Below are positions 46,842 through 55,886 of a stretch of 64,000 nt of DNA, piece after piece. How positions within the stretch are numbered: position 1 is the stretch's first letter; every line of letters starts with the position of its first letter. Where the stretch lies: positions 8,037,420 to 8,101,419 of the forward strand of contig NZ_JAFBCM010000001.1 in NCBI RefSeq assembly GCF_016907715.1, written 5' to 3'. This stretch comes from Tenggerimyces flavus (lineage in GTDB: Bacteria > Actinomycetota > Actinomycetes > Propionibacteriales > Actinopolymorphaceae). The position numbers and the translations under genes are program-made. The notes under the pieces were generated by a model that saw only the letters and a list, made by a program, of their open reading frames with translations, ran no database searches and was not told where the DNA came from.

Positions 46842-46935
46842 ACGAGTTCGATTGGTCGCGTCATGTTTCCGGGTGCTCGGTGTCAGGAAGGGTGGAAGCG
46901 CGCCGGGCGCCTCCACTGACTCGACTGGGGCGACG

Positions 46936-47139
46936 ATGGACACGTACGACCAGGCACTCGCTCAACGACGGACCCTCCTGCGCACCCCGTGCGGCCTGTG
47001 CGGAGTCGGCTCCGGCTGGTGCGTCGACGCCGGCGGGCACGACATCCGGAACGTCTTCCGGCAGCACGCGATCCGCTACAGCCTGGCTCGGGTCAAGAAG
47101 GCGCTGCTGCGCTCGCTGACCGTGCGGTTCGCCGCCTAG
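46936..47139 (+). CDS. small Cys-containing hypothetical protein
   Basis: A 67-residue frame with a compact Cys cluster (TPCGLCGVGSGWC, Cys 19/22/29) and a following His (DAGGHDIRNVF), then a basic helix (RYSLARVKKALLRSL). The cluster could bind a metal. GGGG lies eight bases before the ATG. The stop overlaps the convergent aldo-keto reductase stop by four bases. No family recognised. Confidence 0.5.
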   Translation: MDTYDQALAQRRTLLRTPCGLCGVGSGWCVDAGGHDIRNVFRQHAIRYSLARVKKALLRSLTVRFAA

Positions 47140-48113
47140 GCCTGGTCGAGACGTTCGATCGTCTCTTCGTCGATGTCGAGGTCGACTGCCGCCAGGGCTT
47201 CGTCGAGCTGGTCGACGGACGAGGCTCCGAAGAGCGGGATGACCGCTGGGTCCTTCTGCAGCATCCAGGCGAGCACGACCTGGTTGGGCGTGGCGCCCAG
47301 CTCGTTGGCGACCTTGCGCAGCTCCTCGAAGCGCACGTACGCGGTCGGGTGCGCGTAGCCGCGTTCGGCTCGGAACGGTCGCTCGGGGCGTGCGTACGAA
47401 CCCTCCACCAGCGGTGCGTACGCCACCAGCGTCACGTCCCGGTGCTCCTCGAGGTAGTCGAAGTGCTCGGTGGTCGCGTGCGGGAAGTGCCGGCTCCCGA
47501 GCCGTCTCTCGGCACCCTGCGCCAGCGGGCTGGCCCACAGGTACGTGTGGCGCTGCTGGATCACCTCGTACCTCGCTACGCCCTGGTCGGTGGCGAGCTG
47601 GCGGGCGCGTTCCAGCCGCCAGCTGGTCGTGTTGCTGCAGCCGATGACGTCGACGAGGCCTTCTTTGGCGAGGCTTCCTAATGCGCCGACGGTCTGCTCG
47701 AGCGGCGTGCGGCGGTCGTCGATGTGGGCGTAGTAGAGGTCGATCCTTTCGACTCTCAGGCGTTCGAGGCTTTGTTTGACGGCGTTCTCGATCGTTTCCG
47801 CGCCGAGCCCCTCCCAGTGCTCGTCGCCCGGATCGCCGGGCACGGTCGACCTCGCGCCGACCTTGGTGGCGACGGTCAGCTGGTCGCGGTTTCCCCGTTC
47901 GCGCATCCAGTTGCCGAGGAACTCCTCGCTGCGGCCGGGTTGGCCGTGCCATTGGCCGTAGTTGTTGGCGGTGTCGATGAACGTTCCGCCCGCCTCGACG
48001 AACCGGTCGAGGATCTTGGTGGCGGTTTCCGGATCGGTGGAGGCGCCGAAGTTCATCGCGCCGAGGCAGAGGGCGCTGACGTTGCGGCGGTTGCCGATCG
48101 TTCTGGTGAGCAC
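47136..48113 (-). CDS. aldo/keto reductase
   Basis: A 325-residue NADPH-dependent TIM-barrel oxidoreductase. Catalytic residues are recognisable in GTFIDTANNYG (Asp, Tyr), TVATKVG (Lys) and LYYAHIDD (His). The C-terminal cofactor segment IPLFGASSVDQLDEAL is present. GTG at 48113 is preferred because AAGGGAGA lies nine bases upstream, inside the longer frame that begins further back. It lies 56 bases after the MerR gene on the same strand and is its likely target. Confidence 0.92.
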   Translation of the reverse strand: MLTRTIGNRRNVSALCLGAMNFGASTDPETATKILDRFVEAGGTFIDTANNYGQWHGQPGRSEEFLGNWMRERGNRDQLTVATKVGARSTVPGDPGDEHWEGLGAETIENAVKQSLERLRVERIDLYYAHIDDRRTPLEQTVGALGSLAKEGLVDVIGCSNTTSWRLERARQLATDQGVARYEVIQQRHTYLWASPLAQGAERRLGSRHFPHATTEHFDYLEEHRDVTLVAYAPLVEGSYARPERPFRAERGYAHPTAYVRFEELRKVANELGATPNQVVLAWMLQKDPAVIPLFGASSVDQLDEALAAVDLDIDEETIERLDQA

Positions 48114-48169
48114 TGGGGTTTCTCCCTTGGGCATGCCGGGGTAGGGCGTTGTCGCGTTGCTGGGTGGGG

Positions 48170-48610
48170 TTACGCCGACAAGGCGGGTGGTTTGGCGTGC
48201 CGGTACGAGGCGATCTTGCGGTTGATCATGTCCAGATCGCGGTGTAGGTCGGCGATGTGGCCGAGCACGCGGTCGCGATGTTGCTCCAGCAGCTTGGCGC
48301 GCTCCGGCTCGGTGTCGTCCCCGCCGCGCAGGAGCTGGGCGTACCGCTGCATCTCGCTGACCGGCATGCCTGTCGTCCGGAGCCGCATAAGCATCGTGAG
48401 GCGGCGCAGGTCGGATCGCGTGTACTGCCGGTTGCCGTAGGCGTCGCGGTCGACGTCCTGGAGCAGGCCTTCCCGCTCGTACCACCGCAGCGTGTGCGCG
48501 CTCAGGCCGGTGAGTGTCGCGACCTGGCCGATGGTGAGCGGTCCGTCGACGTCTGGGGTGATCTCGTCGATGCCACAGGTTTCAAGGTCGTCGTTCACCC
48601 TGGTAACCAT
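48170..48610 (-). CDS. MerR-family transcriptional regulator
   Basis: A 146-residue regulator. The N-terminal winged helix shows LTIGQVATLTGLSAHTLRWY, EREGLL and YTRSDLRRLTMLMRL, followed by a dimerisation helix to the C terminus. It lacks Cys motifs for metal sensing, so it belongs to the class that responds to organic ligands. Translation may start at ATG 48610 or GTG 48598. A 20-bp dyad at 48614-48633 immediately upstream is the probable operator. It likely controls itself and the downstream reductase. Confidence 0.9.
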   Translation of the reverse strand: MVTRVNDDLETCGIDEITPDVDGPLTIGQVATLTGLSAHTLRWYEREGLLQDVDRDAYGNRQYTRSDLRRLTMLMRLRTTGMPVSEMQRYAQLLRGGDDTEPERAKLLEQHRDRVLGHIADLHRDLDMINRKIASYRHAKPPALSA

Positions 48611-48613
48611 GCC

Positions 48614-48633
48614 CCTTGGAGTGCGCTCTAAGG
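48614..48633 (-). promoter_or_regulatory. MerR-type operator dyad
   Basis: CCTTGGAGTGCGCTCTAAGG is an imperfect 20-bp palindrome (only two mismatched base-pair positions). It ends four bases before the MerR start codon, at the core of a promoter where MerR proteins normally bind, so autoregulation is likely. Confidence 0.7.
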
Positions 48634-48638
48634 CAAAT

Positions 48639-49058
48639 CTAGCCCTTTTGTACGAGCACGCAGAACGGGTGCCCGGCCGGGTCGGCGAAGACGTAGAGGG
48701 GCTCGCCCTCGTCTTCCGACCGGTCGTAGAGGAGGGTCGCGCCCAGGCTCTCAGCGCGCTGGCGCTGCCGTTCCAGCTCCTCGACCGTGTCGACGCGGTA
48801 GTCGTGATGCATCTGCTTGGGGACGTCCTCCGACGCCGGCCAGGTTGGCCGCTCGAGCCTGTCCACCTGGTTGAACGCCAGCACCCGGCGCCCGGCCTCG
48901 TCGAGGAGCACCAACCAATCCGCCTCGTCCTCGCCCCCATCGGGCTCGTCACCAGGCCGGTAATGCAAACCGAGGAACTCCCGATAGAACTCGGCAAGCC
49001 CTCGACAGTCCACCGCATCCAGTGCCGTGTGCATCAGCACGGGGAACGCCTCAGTCAT
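48639..49058 (-). CDS. VOC-family protein (glyoxalase/bleomycin-resistance fold)
   Basis: A 139-residue protein with two VOC modules: ALDAVDCRGLAEFYREFLGL and HHDYRVDTVEELERQRQRAE, ending FADPAGHPFCVLV. A probable metal ligand is the His near HHDYRV. The substrate is unknown. It lies upstream of the MerR gene on the same strand, with 28 bases between. Confidence 0.85.
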   Translation of the reverse strand: MTEAFPVLMHTALDAVDCRGLAEFYREFLGLHYRPGDEPDGGEDEADWLVLLDEAGRRVLAFNQVDRLERPTWPASEDVPKQMHHDYRVDTVEELERQRQRAESLGATLLYDRSEDEGEPLYVFADPAGHPFCVLVQKG

Positions 49059-49112
49059 TCGCCTACCTCCGCCTTGTGCAGCGCGATCGCGAGTTACGGA
49101 CGGTACAGAACG

Positions 49113-50273
49113 TCAGATCGGACGGACGGAGCGGGCTTCCGCGGCTGAGTCGAGGAGCTCGGGAGCTCCCAGCGGACGGACTGCCGCGTCGACCGGCGCC
49201 GGGCCGGGGAGCTCGTCGGAGGTGATCTTCAGCTCGTGCATCCGCCGGGCCGTGGTCAGGACGCGGGTCTCCAGCGAGCCCACAGCCTCGTTGTACGACG
49301 ACACCGCGCCGGTCAGCGAGCGGCCGAGGCGGTCGAGGTGCCGGCCGAGCTTGCCGAGGCGTTCGTACAGCGACCGGCCCAGCTCGAAGACCTCGCGCGC
49401 GTTCTCTGTCAGCGCCTGCTCGGTCCATGCGTACGCCACCGTCCGCAGCAGGGCGATCAGCGTCGTCGGGGTCGCGAGCACGACCCGGCGCTCGGCCGCG
49501 TACTCCAGCAACCCCGGGTCTGCCTCCAGCGCGTGCGACAGGAAGGCCTCGCCCGGCATGAACAACACCACGAACTCGGGCGTCCCCGGCAGCCGTCGCC
49601 AGTACGCCTTGCCGGCCAGCGCGTCGACGTGCGAACGGACCTGCCGCGCGTGGATCGCCAGCCGCTCCGCCCGGACGTGGTCGTCCACCGCCTCGGCCGC
49701 CTCCAGAAACGCCTGCAGCGGCACCTTCGCGTCCACCACGATGTGCTTGCCGCCCGCCAAATTCACCACCAGGTCGGGCCGCTGCACCGCCTCACCGTCC
49801 GTACCGAACGACGTGTGCTGGAACGTCACGTCCACGTGATCCACCAGCCCCGCCAGCTCCGTCGCCCGGGCGAGGTGCAGCTCGCCCCACCGCCCGCGGA
49901 CCTGGGGCTTGCGCAAGGCCGAGGCCAGCGAACGGGTCTCCCGCCGCAGCTCCTCGCCCTGCAGCCGGACGGACTCCACCTGCTCCCGCATCGCCGCGTG
50001 CAGCTCGAGCCGCTCGTGCTCGATCTCCCGCAGCCGCATGTCGAACCGGTCCAGGCTCTCCTTCACCGGCGCTACCGCCTCCTCAGCCGCCCGCGAGCGC
50101 GCGTCGGTGAGGTCGAGCAACTGTCGGCTGGACTGGGCGACCGCGTCCGAGCACAGCGCCTTGACCTGGTCGGCGAACGCGCGCCGATCGGCCACCCGGC
50201 CGCGCATCCAGAGCACGCCGAGCAGCGCGCCGAGCGCGAGGCCGACGGCGAAGCCGAGCACGATCCCGTTCAT
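49113..50273 (-). CDS. rmuC: DNA recombination protein RmuC
   Basis: A 386-residue member of the RmuC family, thought to limit inversions at short inverted repeats. An N-terminal membrane helix (GIVLGFAVGLALGALLGVLW) is followed by a coiled coil and the conserved nuclease-like core (VRGRWGELHLARATELAGLV, KHIVVDAKVPLQAFLEAAEA, FVVLFMPGEAFLSHAL). ATG at 50273, with the membrane helix directly following. Divergent from ychF. Confidence 0.93.
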   Translation of the reverse strand: MNGIVLGFAVGLALGALLGVLWMRGRVADRRAFADQVKALCSDAVAQSSRQLLDLTDARSRAAEEAVAPVKESLDRFDMRLREIEHERLELHAAMREQVESVRLQGEELRRETRSLASALRKPQVRGRWGELHLARATELAGLVDHVDVTFQHTSFGTDGEAVQRPDLVVNLAGGKHIVVDAKVPLQAFLEAAEAVDDHVRAERLAIHARQVRSHVDALAGKAYWRRLPGTPEFVVLFMPGEAFLSHALEADPGLLEYAAERRVVLATPTTLIALLRTVAYAWTEQALTENAREVFELGRSLYERLGKLGRHLDRLGRSLTGAVSSYNEAVGSLETRVLTTARRMHELKITSDELPGPAPVDAAVRPLGAPELLDSAAEARSVRPI

Positions 50274-50335
50274 GGAAGCCACTCTGCCGGCGACCACCGA
50301 CAACTCGGCGGTGACGCTCCGCGTACGCTTCCACC

Positions 50336-51409
50336 GTGGCTTTGCAAATCGGGATTGTCGGGCTTCCCAACGCGGGGAAGTCGACGCTGTTCAACGCGCT
50401 GACCGCGAACGACGTGCTTGCGGCGAACTATCCGTTCGCGACGCTCGAGCCGAACGTCGGGGTGGTCGGCGTGCCCGACCCACGCCTCGACGTGCTCGGG
50501 AAGCTGTTCGAGTCGGTGAAGATCGTGCCCGCGACGGTGCAGTTCGTCGACATCGCGGGGCTGGTACGCGGCGCGTCCGCGGGTGAGGGGCTGGGCAACC
50601 AGTTCCTCGCGCACATCCGCGAGGCAGACGCGATCTGCCAGGTGACGCGCGCGTTCCGCGACCCGAACGTCGTCCACGTCGATGGCAAGGTCTCGCCGTC
50701 GGACGACATCGAGACGATCACGACCGAGCTGATCCTCGCCGACCTGCAGACCGTCGAGAAGGCGCTGCCGCGGCTGGAGAAGGAGTCTCGGCTCAAGAAG
50801 GACCTGGTCGCGAAGGTCGAGGCGGCGAAGGCTGCGCAGAAGGTGCTCGAGGAGGGGACGACGGTCTACTCGGCCGGTCTGGACCTCGCCGAGCTGCGCG
50901 ACCTCAACCTGCTGACCGCGAAGCCGTTCCTGTACGTGTTCAACTGCGACGAGTCCGAGCTCTCCGACGACGCGCTCAAGGCCGAACTGTCGGCGCTCGT
51001 CGCGCCCGCGCAGGCGATCTTCCTGGACGCGAAGATCGAGATGGAGCTGATCGAGCTCCCGCCGGACGAGGCGTTGGAGCTGCTGCAGTCGACCGGCCAG
51101 ACCGAGTCGGGGCTGAAGATGTTGGCGAAGGTGGGCTTCGAGACCCTCGGCCTGCAGACGTACCTGACGGCGGGCCCGAAGGAGTCGCGGGCCTGGACGA
51201 TCCCCAAGGGCGCGACGGCCCCCGAGGCAGCGGGCGTGATCCACACCGACTTCCAGCGCGGCTTCATCAAGGCCGAGATCGTGTCGTACGACGACCTCGT
51301 CGAAGCCGGCTCCCTCCCCGTCGCCCGCTCGAAGGGCAAGGCGCGCCTGGAGGGCAAGGACTACGTGATGGCCGACGGGGACGTCGTCGAGTTCAAATTC
51401 AACGTCTAG
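50336..51409 (+). CDS. ychF: ribosome-associated ATPase YchF (Obg-like GTPase family)
   Basis: A 357-residue P-loop protein that binds ATP and associates with ribosomes. G1 is GLPNAGKS (7-14), G3 FVDIAGLVRGAS, and the base-specificity motif is FNCDE in place of the NKxD of true GTPases, as expected for YchF. The C-terminal TGS domain (LQTYLTAGPKESRAWTIPKG, AEIVSYDDLVEAG) is intact. The GTG at 50336 follows TACGCT by six bases, so it is probably leaderless. Confidence 0.96.
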   Translation: MALQIGIVGLPNAGKSTLFNALTANDVLAANYPFATLEPNVGVVGVPDPRLDVLGKLFESVKIVPATVQFVDIAGLVRGASAGEGLGNQFLAHIREADAICQVTRAFRDPNVVHVDGKVSPSDDIETITTELILADLQTVEKALPRLEKESRLKKDLVAKVEAAKAAQKVLEEGTTVYSAGLDLAELRDLNLLTAKPFLYVFNCDESELSDDALKAELSALVAPAQAIFLDAKIEMELIELPPDEALELLQSTGQTESGLKMLAKVGFETLGLQTYLTAGPKESRAWTIPKGATAPEAAGVIHTDFQRGFIKAEIVSYDDLVEAGSLPVARSKGKARLEGKDYVMADGDVVEFKFNV

Positions 51410-51438
51410 TCGCGTCACCCGAGCTTTAGAGGGCCGGC

Positions 51439-51639
51439 ATGGCTCGCATTGACTATTGGGATGACCCTGCGGCACCGACGGCGACCGTGATCGTGCCCGC
51501 TGTGTCGATGGTGGGGATCGACTCCGATCTGCGGCACGTCGTCGCCTACGACGACGGCGAGGTGCGGCAGGCCTTCAGCATCTGGTCCGTTCAGCACGGT
51601 CGGGTCGCCTGGCTGAGTCATCTAGGCCGGCGCCAGTAG
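51439..51639 (+). pseudogene. internally deleted NUDIX hydrolase remnant
   Basis: The 66-residue frame starts like a complete NUDIX gene (ARIDYWDDPAAPTATVIVPA) and then jumps to text normally found about 60 residues later (SDLRHVVAYDDGEVRQAFSI). The whole catalytic box is missing and the C terminus ends abruptly, overlapping the convergent gene by 22 bases. It is read here as a gene scar left by an in-frame deletion. A short functional protein cannot be excluded. Confidence 0.55.
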
Positions 51640-52403
51640 CCGGAGAAGGTGATGTGCGTCTTCGGCACGCCCCGGGCGACGAGGTGGCGGCGGGTGCCGG
51701 TGACGAGGGCTTGCTCGCCCACGGCGAAGCAGTACGGCGGATCCGTGGGCACGTCCAGCTCCGCCAACGCGGCAAGTGCGGCGGACCCCGGAGCGGACCC
51801 CGGAGGGCGCACCAACCACCGCACAGCAACCCCCGGCGGAGCAGAGACCTCCTGCCGGTCAGCCAGGTCGAAGAGCTCCACCACAGCCGTCCCCACAGCA
51901 GACCGGGGCAGATCGCGCAGCACCCCCGCCACGGCTGGCAGCCCGCTCTCGTCGCACACCAGCAGGTACGACGACGCGGGCACCGGCCGCCACCCACAGC
52001 CCTGGTCGATGAACGCCACCCGCTCCCCCGGCTGCACCGCAGCAGCCCAAGGCCCCGCGACGCCCTCGGTCCCATGCACGACGAAGTCGATGTCCAACTC
52101 CAGAGGAGACCGCCGGAACGACCGCACCGTGTAGTTCCGGATCACCGGCCGCGTCCCCCGCGGCAGCGTCAGGTACCGCAGGAACCCCTTCATCCCGAAC
52201 GTCGGCGCCAAGTTGTCGAACCGCGTCCCCGCAGACACCGGCAGAGCCAGCCGCATCCACTGGTCGAACCCCAACGGCTCGAACCGCGCCAGATCGGACC
52301 CGCCCAACGTCACTCGCACGAAGTGCGGCGAGATCCGCGAAGCCCGTACGACGGAAGCCAGCACCAACCCCGACTCGGCGTGCGACACCACGATGTTGCT
52401 CAC
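51618..52403 (-). CDS. siderophore-interacting protein (ferric-siderophore reductase-like)
   Basis: A 261-residue SIP-family FAD protein, homologous in layout to ViuB. The FAD motif is RNYTVRSF, the NAD(P)-side loop LLVCDESGLPAVAGVL, and the C terminus ends SGYWRRP, close to the usual GYWR. It releases iron from imported siderophores by reduction in the cytoplasm. The GTG start at 52403 touches an iron box, so repression by an IdeR/DmdR/DtxR regulator is expected. The neighbouring NUDIX remnant overlaps its 3' end. Confidence 0.9.
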   Translation of the reverse strand: MSNIVVSHAESGLVLASVVRASRISPHFVRVTLGGSDLARFEPLGFDQWMRLALPVSAGTRFDNLAPTFGMKGFLRYLTLPRGTRPVIRNYTVRSFRRSPLELDIDFVVHGTEGVAGPWAAAVQPGERVAFIDQGCGWRPVPASSYLLVCDESGLPAVAGVLRDLPRSAVGTAVVELFDLADRQEVSAPPGVAVRWLVRPPGSAPGSAALAALAELDVPTDPPYCFAVGEQALVTGTRRHLVARGVPKTHITFSGYWRRPR

Positions 52404-52420
52404 TTAGGTAAGCCTAAGCT
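52404..52420 (-). promoter_or_regulatory. iron box (DtxR/IdeR-type operator)
   Basis: TTAGGTAAGCCTAAGCT matches the core of the actinobacterial iron-box consensus. The -10-like TAGGCT (minus strand 52416-52411) lies within it and seven bases before the GTG. Bound repressor would cover both promoter and start codon. Confidence 0.8.
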
Positions 52421-52610
52421 ATACGCCTCCGACACGCAGAGTGAATCCGACAACCTCGCATCCAGCACAAGCAGAAGATTCCGTACATCCCTTCCTGTAT
52501 GGGGATATCCGGTACGACCGACGTCCGCACAGTGTGAGACCCTGATGACTCTCAGCGCGGATGGGCCCGCGAGAGTGACGAGGAGGTGACCGGGGCTCTA
52601 CCTTGGGCAT

Positions 52611-54227
52611 GTGAACGAGTCGGGTTGGGAGAGCGCAACTCCTGCTCCAGGCCGCTCGCTGAACGGCGGGCACCGGGGCGGACGACGCGCGGCTGCCTCC
52701 GGGCACCGCGCCGACTACTCCGACAGCCGCGACAAGGACACCCCGAGCACCCCGGGCCGCCGTGCCGCGTACCAAATGAACGTCGACGCCCAATCCCCGC
52801 ACCGCACGCCCTCGCCGATCCCCGGCCGGCGCCCGGTCGGACGCCGCGCCGCGTACCCGCTCCAGGACGACTGGGACGACGAAGCCGAGGGCGATCTCCC
52901 GTCCGTCTCCTCGCCGCCCACCACGAGCTGGCGCCACCAGACCGCCTCGATCCCGGTCACCGAGCTGGACGACGAGGACGACCTCCCCACCACGCCGCAG
53001 CGGGTGGACTCCTACGCACCGCAGCAGCCGCAGCCGGAGCAAGCCCCAGAGCCGACCTGGCCACCCACCTGGTCCGAGCCGGAGCCCACGCCCGAGCCGC
53101 CGCAGTACTACCAGCCCGACCCGGAGCCGTACCGGAGCTACCAGTCGCGCTACGACGAGCCCCCGTACGCACCGCCGGCCCCGGCGCCCCAGCCGGAACC
53201 GATCGCGGAACCCATCCCGGAGCCCCAGCCGGAGCCGCAGTACGAGTGGACGCCCTCCTGGGAGGAGCGGACCCAAGCCTGGGCGCCCGAGGAGTTCTCG
53301 GACCTGCTGAGCGACCCGAACGACCGGAACGAGCAGGAGCAGACCTCCACCGGCCTGTTCTCCGCCGAGCCGTACGTCGACCGCTACGCCGAGACGCTCC
53401 CGGTCAACGACCAGTACGCCGACGAGCTGCTCGGCTCGGACGCGCTCGGCGCCGGCACGCTGCCGATCGATCCCGAGATCAGCCCCGCGTTCCCGAACGA
53501 GGTGCTCGACCACGCGAGCGAGGGCGGCTACGGCCAGCAGCTCCAGGAGCAGGAGTACGACCCCCTCGCCGACGACCCTGTCGCCCGCTGGGAGCCCGCA
53601 CCGCCGCCGCGCCCGCGCACCGAAGAGCGCCCGCTGTTCGCCGACGACGCGTACACGCTCCCCCAGCGGATGGCGCAGCGCGACCTGGAACGCGAACAGC
53701 AACAGCACCACCAGCCACCCCAACAGCCCAGGCAGGTCGACCTGCCGCCCGTGCAGCTGACCAGCGCCGACCGAGCCGGCCGGCCCGAACGCAAACCGCG
53801 CGCGTCCGGCATGTCCGGGTGGCTCGGGATCCTGATCAGCGTCGGCGCCAGCCTCGTGACCGCGGGTCTCGACCTGATGCTCACGAACCAGCTCGGCCTG
53901 TTCTTCATGCTGAGCTCGATCCTCACCGCGTTCGGCGTCGCCGCGGCCGTCCGAAGGCCGGACGTGTTCACGGCCGGCGTCCTACCGCCCCTCGCCGCGC
54001 TCGCGACGTTCATCGTGCTCGGCGCCCTCGTCCCCATGCGGCTCAGCGGGATCACGGACCGGCCGACGGCCATTCTCGCCGCGCTCGCCTCGGAGTCGTG
54101 GACGCTGGTCGCCGCGACCGCCATCGCGCTCGGCACGATCGCCGTACGCGTCGCGCTCACTCGCCCGCCCAAGCAGGCCGAGGAAGAAGAGCCGCCCGAA
54201 CGGCAGCCCTACCGCACCGCGGCCTAG
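52611..54227 (+). CDS. DUF6542-like membrane protein with long disordered N terminus
   Basis: A 538-residue protein. Residues 1-400 are low-complexity, rich in Pro, Glu, Gln, Tyr and Asp, with repeats such as GRRAAY (three copies) and PEPQPEP. Residues about 405-515 hold four hydrophobic helices ([20 protein letters not shown] and following), matching the small actinobacterial DUF6542 domain usually found beside ispH and xseA, as here. This assignment rests on position and topology. The GTG at 52611 follows TACCTT by six bases. It overlaps the ispH 3' end by four bases. Confidence 0.75.
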   Translation: MNESGWESATPAPGRSLNGGHRGGRRAAASGHRADYSDSRDKDTPSTPGRRAAYQMNVDAQSPHRTPSPIPGRRPVGRRAAYPLQDDWDDEAEGDLPSVSSPPTTSWRHQTASIPVTELDDEDDLPTTPQRVDSYAPQQPQPEQAPEPTWPPTWSEPEPTPEPPQYYQPDPEPYRSYQSRYDEPPYAPPAPAPQPEPIAEPIPEPQPEPQYEWTPSWEERTQAWAPEEFSDLLSDPNDRNEQEQTSTGLFSAEPYVDRYAETLPVNDQYADELLGSDALGAGTLPIDPEISPAFPNEVLDHASEGGYGQQLQEQEYDPLADDPVARWEPAPPPRPRTEERPLFADDAYTLPQRMAQRDLEREQQQHHQPPQQPRQVDLPPVQLTSADRAGRPERKPRASGMSGWLGILISVGASLVTAGLDLMLTNQLGLFFMLSSILTAFGVAAAVRRPDVFTAGVLPPLAALATFIVLGALVPMRLSGITDRPTAILAALASESWTLVAATAIALGTIAVRVALTRPPKQAEEEEPPERQPYRTAA

Positions 54228-55186
54228 GAAGCAGCCGAACGCAGGTCGCGCCGCAGCTCCGGCGGCAGCGCGAAGATCAGGCTCTCGTCAGCCGTACGCA
54301 CTTCCTCCGCCGCCGGATACCCGTGCGAGGCCAGCAGGTCGAGGACGCCCTCCACCAACGAGTCCGGCACCGAAGCACCGCTCGTCACCCCGACCACCGA
54401 GGCCGACTCGAGCCAGGCGACGTCCACCTCGGAGGCGTTGTCCACCCGGTACGAAGCCCCAGCCCCGGCCTCCAGCGCGACCTCGACCAGCCGCACCGAG
54501 TTCGACGAGTTCGCCGAGCCGACCACGATCACCAGGTCGGCCTCCGCGGCGAGCTCCTTGACCGCGACCTGCCTGTTCTGCGTCGCGTAGCAAATGTCGT
54601 CGCTCGGCGGGTCCATCAGCAGCGGGAACTTCTTCCGCAGCCGGTCGACGGTCTCCATCGTCTCGTCCACCGACAGCGTCGTCTGCGAGAGCCAAGCGAC
54701 CTTCGACGGGTCGCGGACCTCGAGGCGGTCGACGTCGTCCGGTCCCTCGACCAGCTGCACGTGCGACGGCGCCTCACCCGCGGTGCCCTCGACCTCCTCG
54801 TGCCCGGCGTGGCCGATCAGCAGGATGTCCTTGTCCTCGCCTGCGAACCGCTTTGCCTCGTGGTGCACCTTCGTCACCAACGGGCAGGTCGCGTCGATCG
54901 TCTTCAGCGAACGGTCCGCGGCCTGGCTGTGGACGGCCGGGGAGACGCCGTGCGCGGAGAAGACGACGGTCGCGCCCTCGGGCACCTCGTCGAGCTCCTC
55001 GACGAAGATCGCGCCGCGTTCCTCCAGCGTGTGGACGACGTGCTTGTTGTGCACGATCTGCTTGCGTACGTACACCGGCGCGCCGTACAGGTCGAGTGCC
55101 TTCTCGACCGTGATCACGGCTCGGTCCACTCCGGCGCAGTAACCACGGGGAGCGGCGAGCAGGACGCGGCGCGGGGTCGTCGTCAT
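54224..55186 (-). CDS. ispH: 4-hydroxy-3-methylbut-2-enyl diphosphate reductase
   Basis: The last enzyme of the MEP pathway, making IPP and DMAPP with a 4Fe-4S cluster. The 320-residue protein has the cluster cysteines in [20 protein letters not shown] and [10 protein letters not shown], with the substrate-site motifs HGVSPAVH and [13 protein letters not shown] at 55186. It is in its usual actinobacterial neighbourhood with ychF, the DUF6542-like gene and xseAB. Confidence 0.97.
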   Translation of the reverse strand: MTTTPRRVLLAAPRGYCAGVDRAVITVEKALDLYGAPVYVRKQIVHNKHVVHTLEERGAIFVEELDEVPEGATVVFSAHGVSPAVHSQAADRSLKTIDATCPLVTKVHHEAKRFAGEDKDILLIGHAGHEEVEGTAGEAPSHVQLVEGPDDVDRLEVRDPSKVAWLSQTTLSVDETMETVDRLRKKFPLLMDPPSDDICYATQNRQVAVKELAAEADLVIVVGSANSSNSVRLVEVALEAGAGASYRVDNASEVDVAWLESASVVGVTSGASVPDSLVEGVLDLLASHGYPAAEEVRTADESLIFALPPELRRDLRSAAS

Positions 55187-55294
55187 GCCTCCATCGTAAG
55201 CGCTGCGCGACCTCGTTCACGCAGCGTGACCAACGCCACATATCGTCAGCCCCGCGTCAGCGATCCGTCAGCGGGCGTGGCCAGGATGAGGTTC

Positions 55295-55873
55295 ATGCAC
55301 TTTCCACGATCTCGCCAGCTCTTGGCCGTTTTCGCCGCAACCGTCGCCGTCTCCGGGTTGAGCGCGCTCCCCGCCCAGGCCACGACCCAGACGCCGGTAC
55401 GTCCGGTCGTCCACTACGCCGCCGACCGGCTCGCGATCGCTGATCTCGTCGCCGCCTCGAAGTGGATCTCCGGCGCGCCGATCGAGGATCCCGTACGCGA
55501 ACAGCAGGTGCTCGACGACGTCGCCAGGCAGGCCGAGGAGCTCGGCGCGGACCCGGACGAGATGCGGACGATCTTCCGCGACCAGATCGAGGCCAGCAAG
55601 GTCGTCCAGAACGGGCTGCACCGCCGTTGGAGGCAGCACCCCTCGCAGGCGCCGACCGAGGCACCGGGCCTCGAAAAGATCCGCGACAAGATCAATGTGG
55701 CCAGCTCGGCGCTCGTCCACGCGGTCGCCGACACCGCCAAGGAACGGGCCCGACTCGGCTGCCGGATCGAGGTGACCGTCGGCGCGGTCGTGGAGAGCCA
55801 CGAACGGCACTTCGACGCCCTGCACCTCGCCGGCCTCGGCCGAGCCCTCCCCTCCGTCTGCCACCGGACCTGA
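55295..55873 (+). CDS. secreted chorismate mutase (AroQ-gamma type)
   Basis: Converts chorismate to prephenate. The 192-residue product has a signal peptide (FPRSRQLLAVFAATVAVSGL, cleavage near AQA-TTQ), and the mature part is all-helical with ADRLAIADLVAASKW, DPVREQQVLDDVARQAEELG and FRDQIEASKVVQNGLHRRW, resembling exported mutases such as M. tuberculosis Rv1885c. The ATG at 55295 is preferred since AGGA lies eight bases upstream; 55286 is the alternative. The purpose of an extracytoplasmic mutase is unclear. Confidence 0.88.
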   Translation: MHFPRSRQLLAVFAATVAVSGLSALPAQATTQTPVRPVVHYAADRLAIADLVAASKWISGAPIEDPVREQQVLDDVARQAEELGADPDEMRTIFRDQIEASKVVQNGLHRRWRQHPSQAPTEAPGLEKIRDKINVASSALVHAVADTAKERARLGCRIEVTVGAVVESHERHFDALHLAGLGRALPSVCHRT

Positions 55874-55886
55874 CCCGCCCACCGGC

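Noticed and set aside
52586-55300. Very long plus-strand frame (over 1000 codons) leading into the chorismate mutase
   Set aside because: Arg/Pro-rich shadow of the DUF6542-like gene and of ispH on the other strand; only its 3' end from 55295 is coding.
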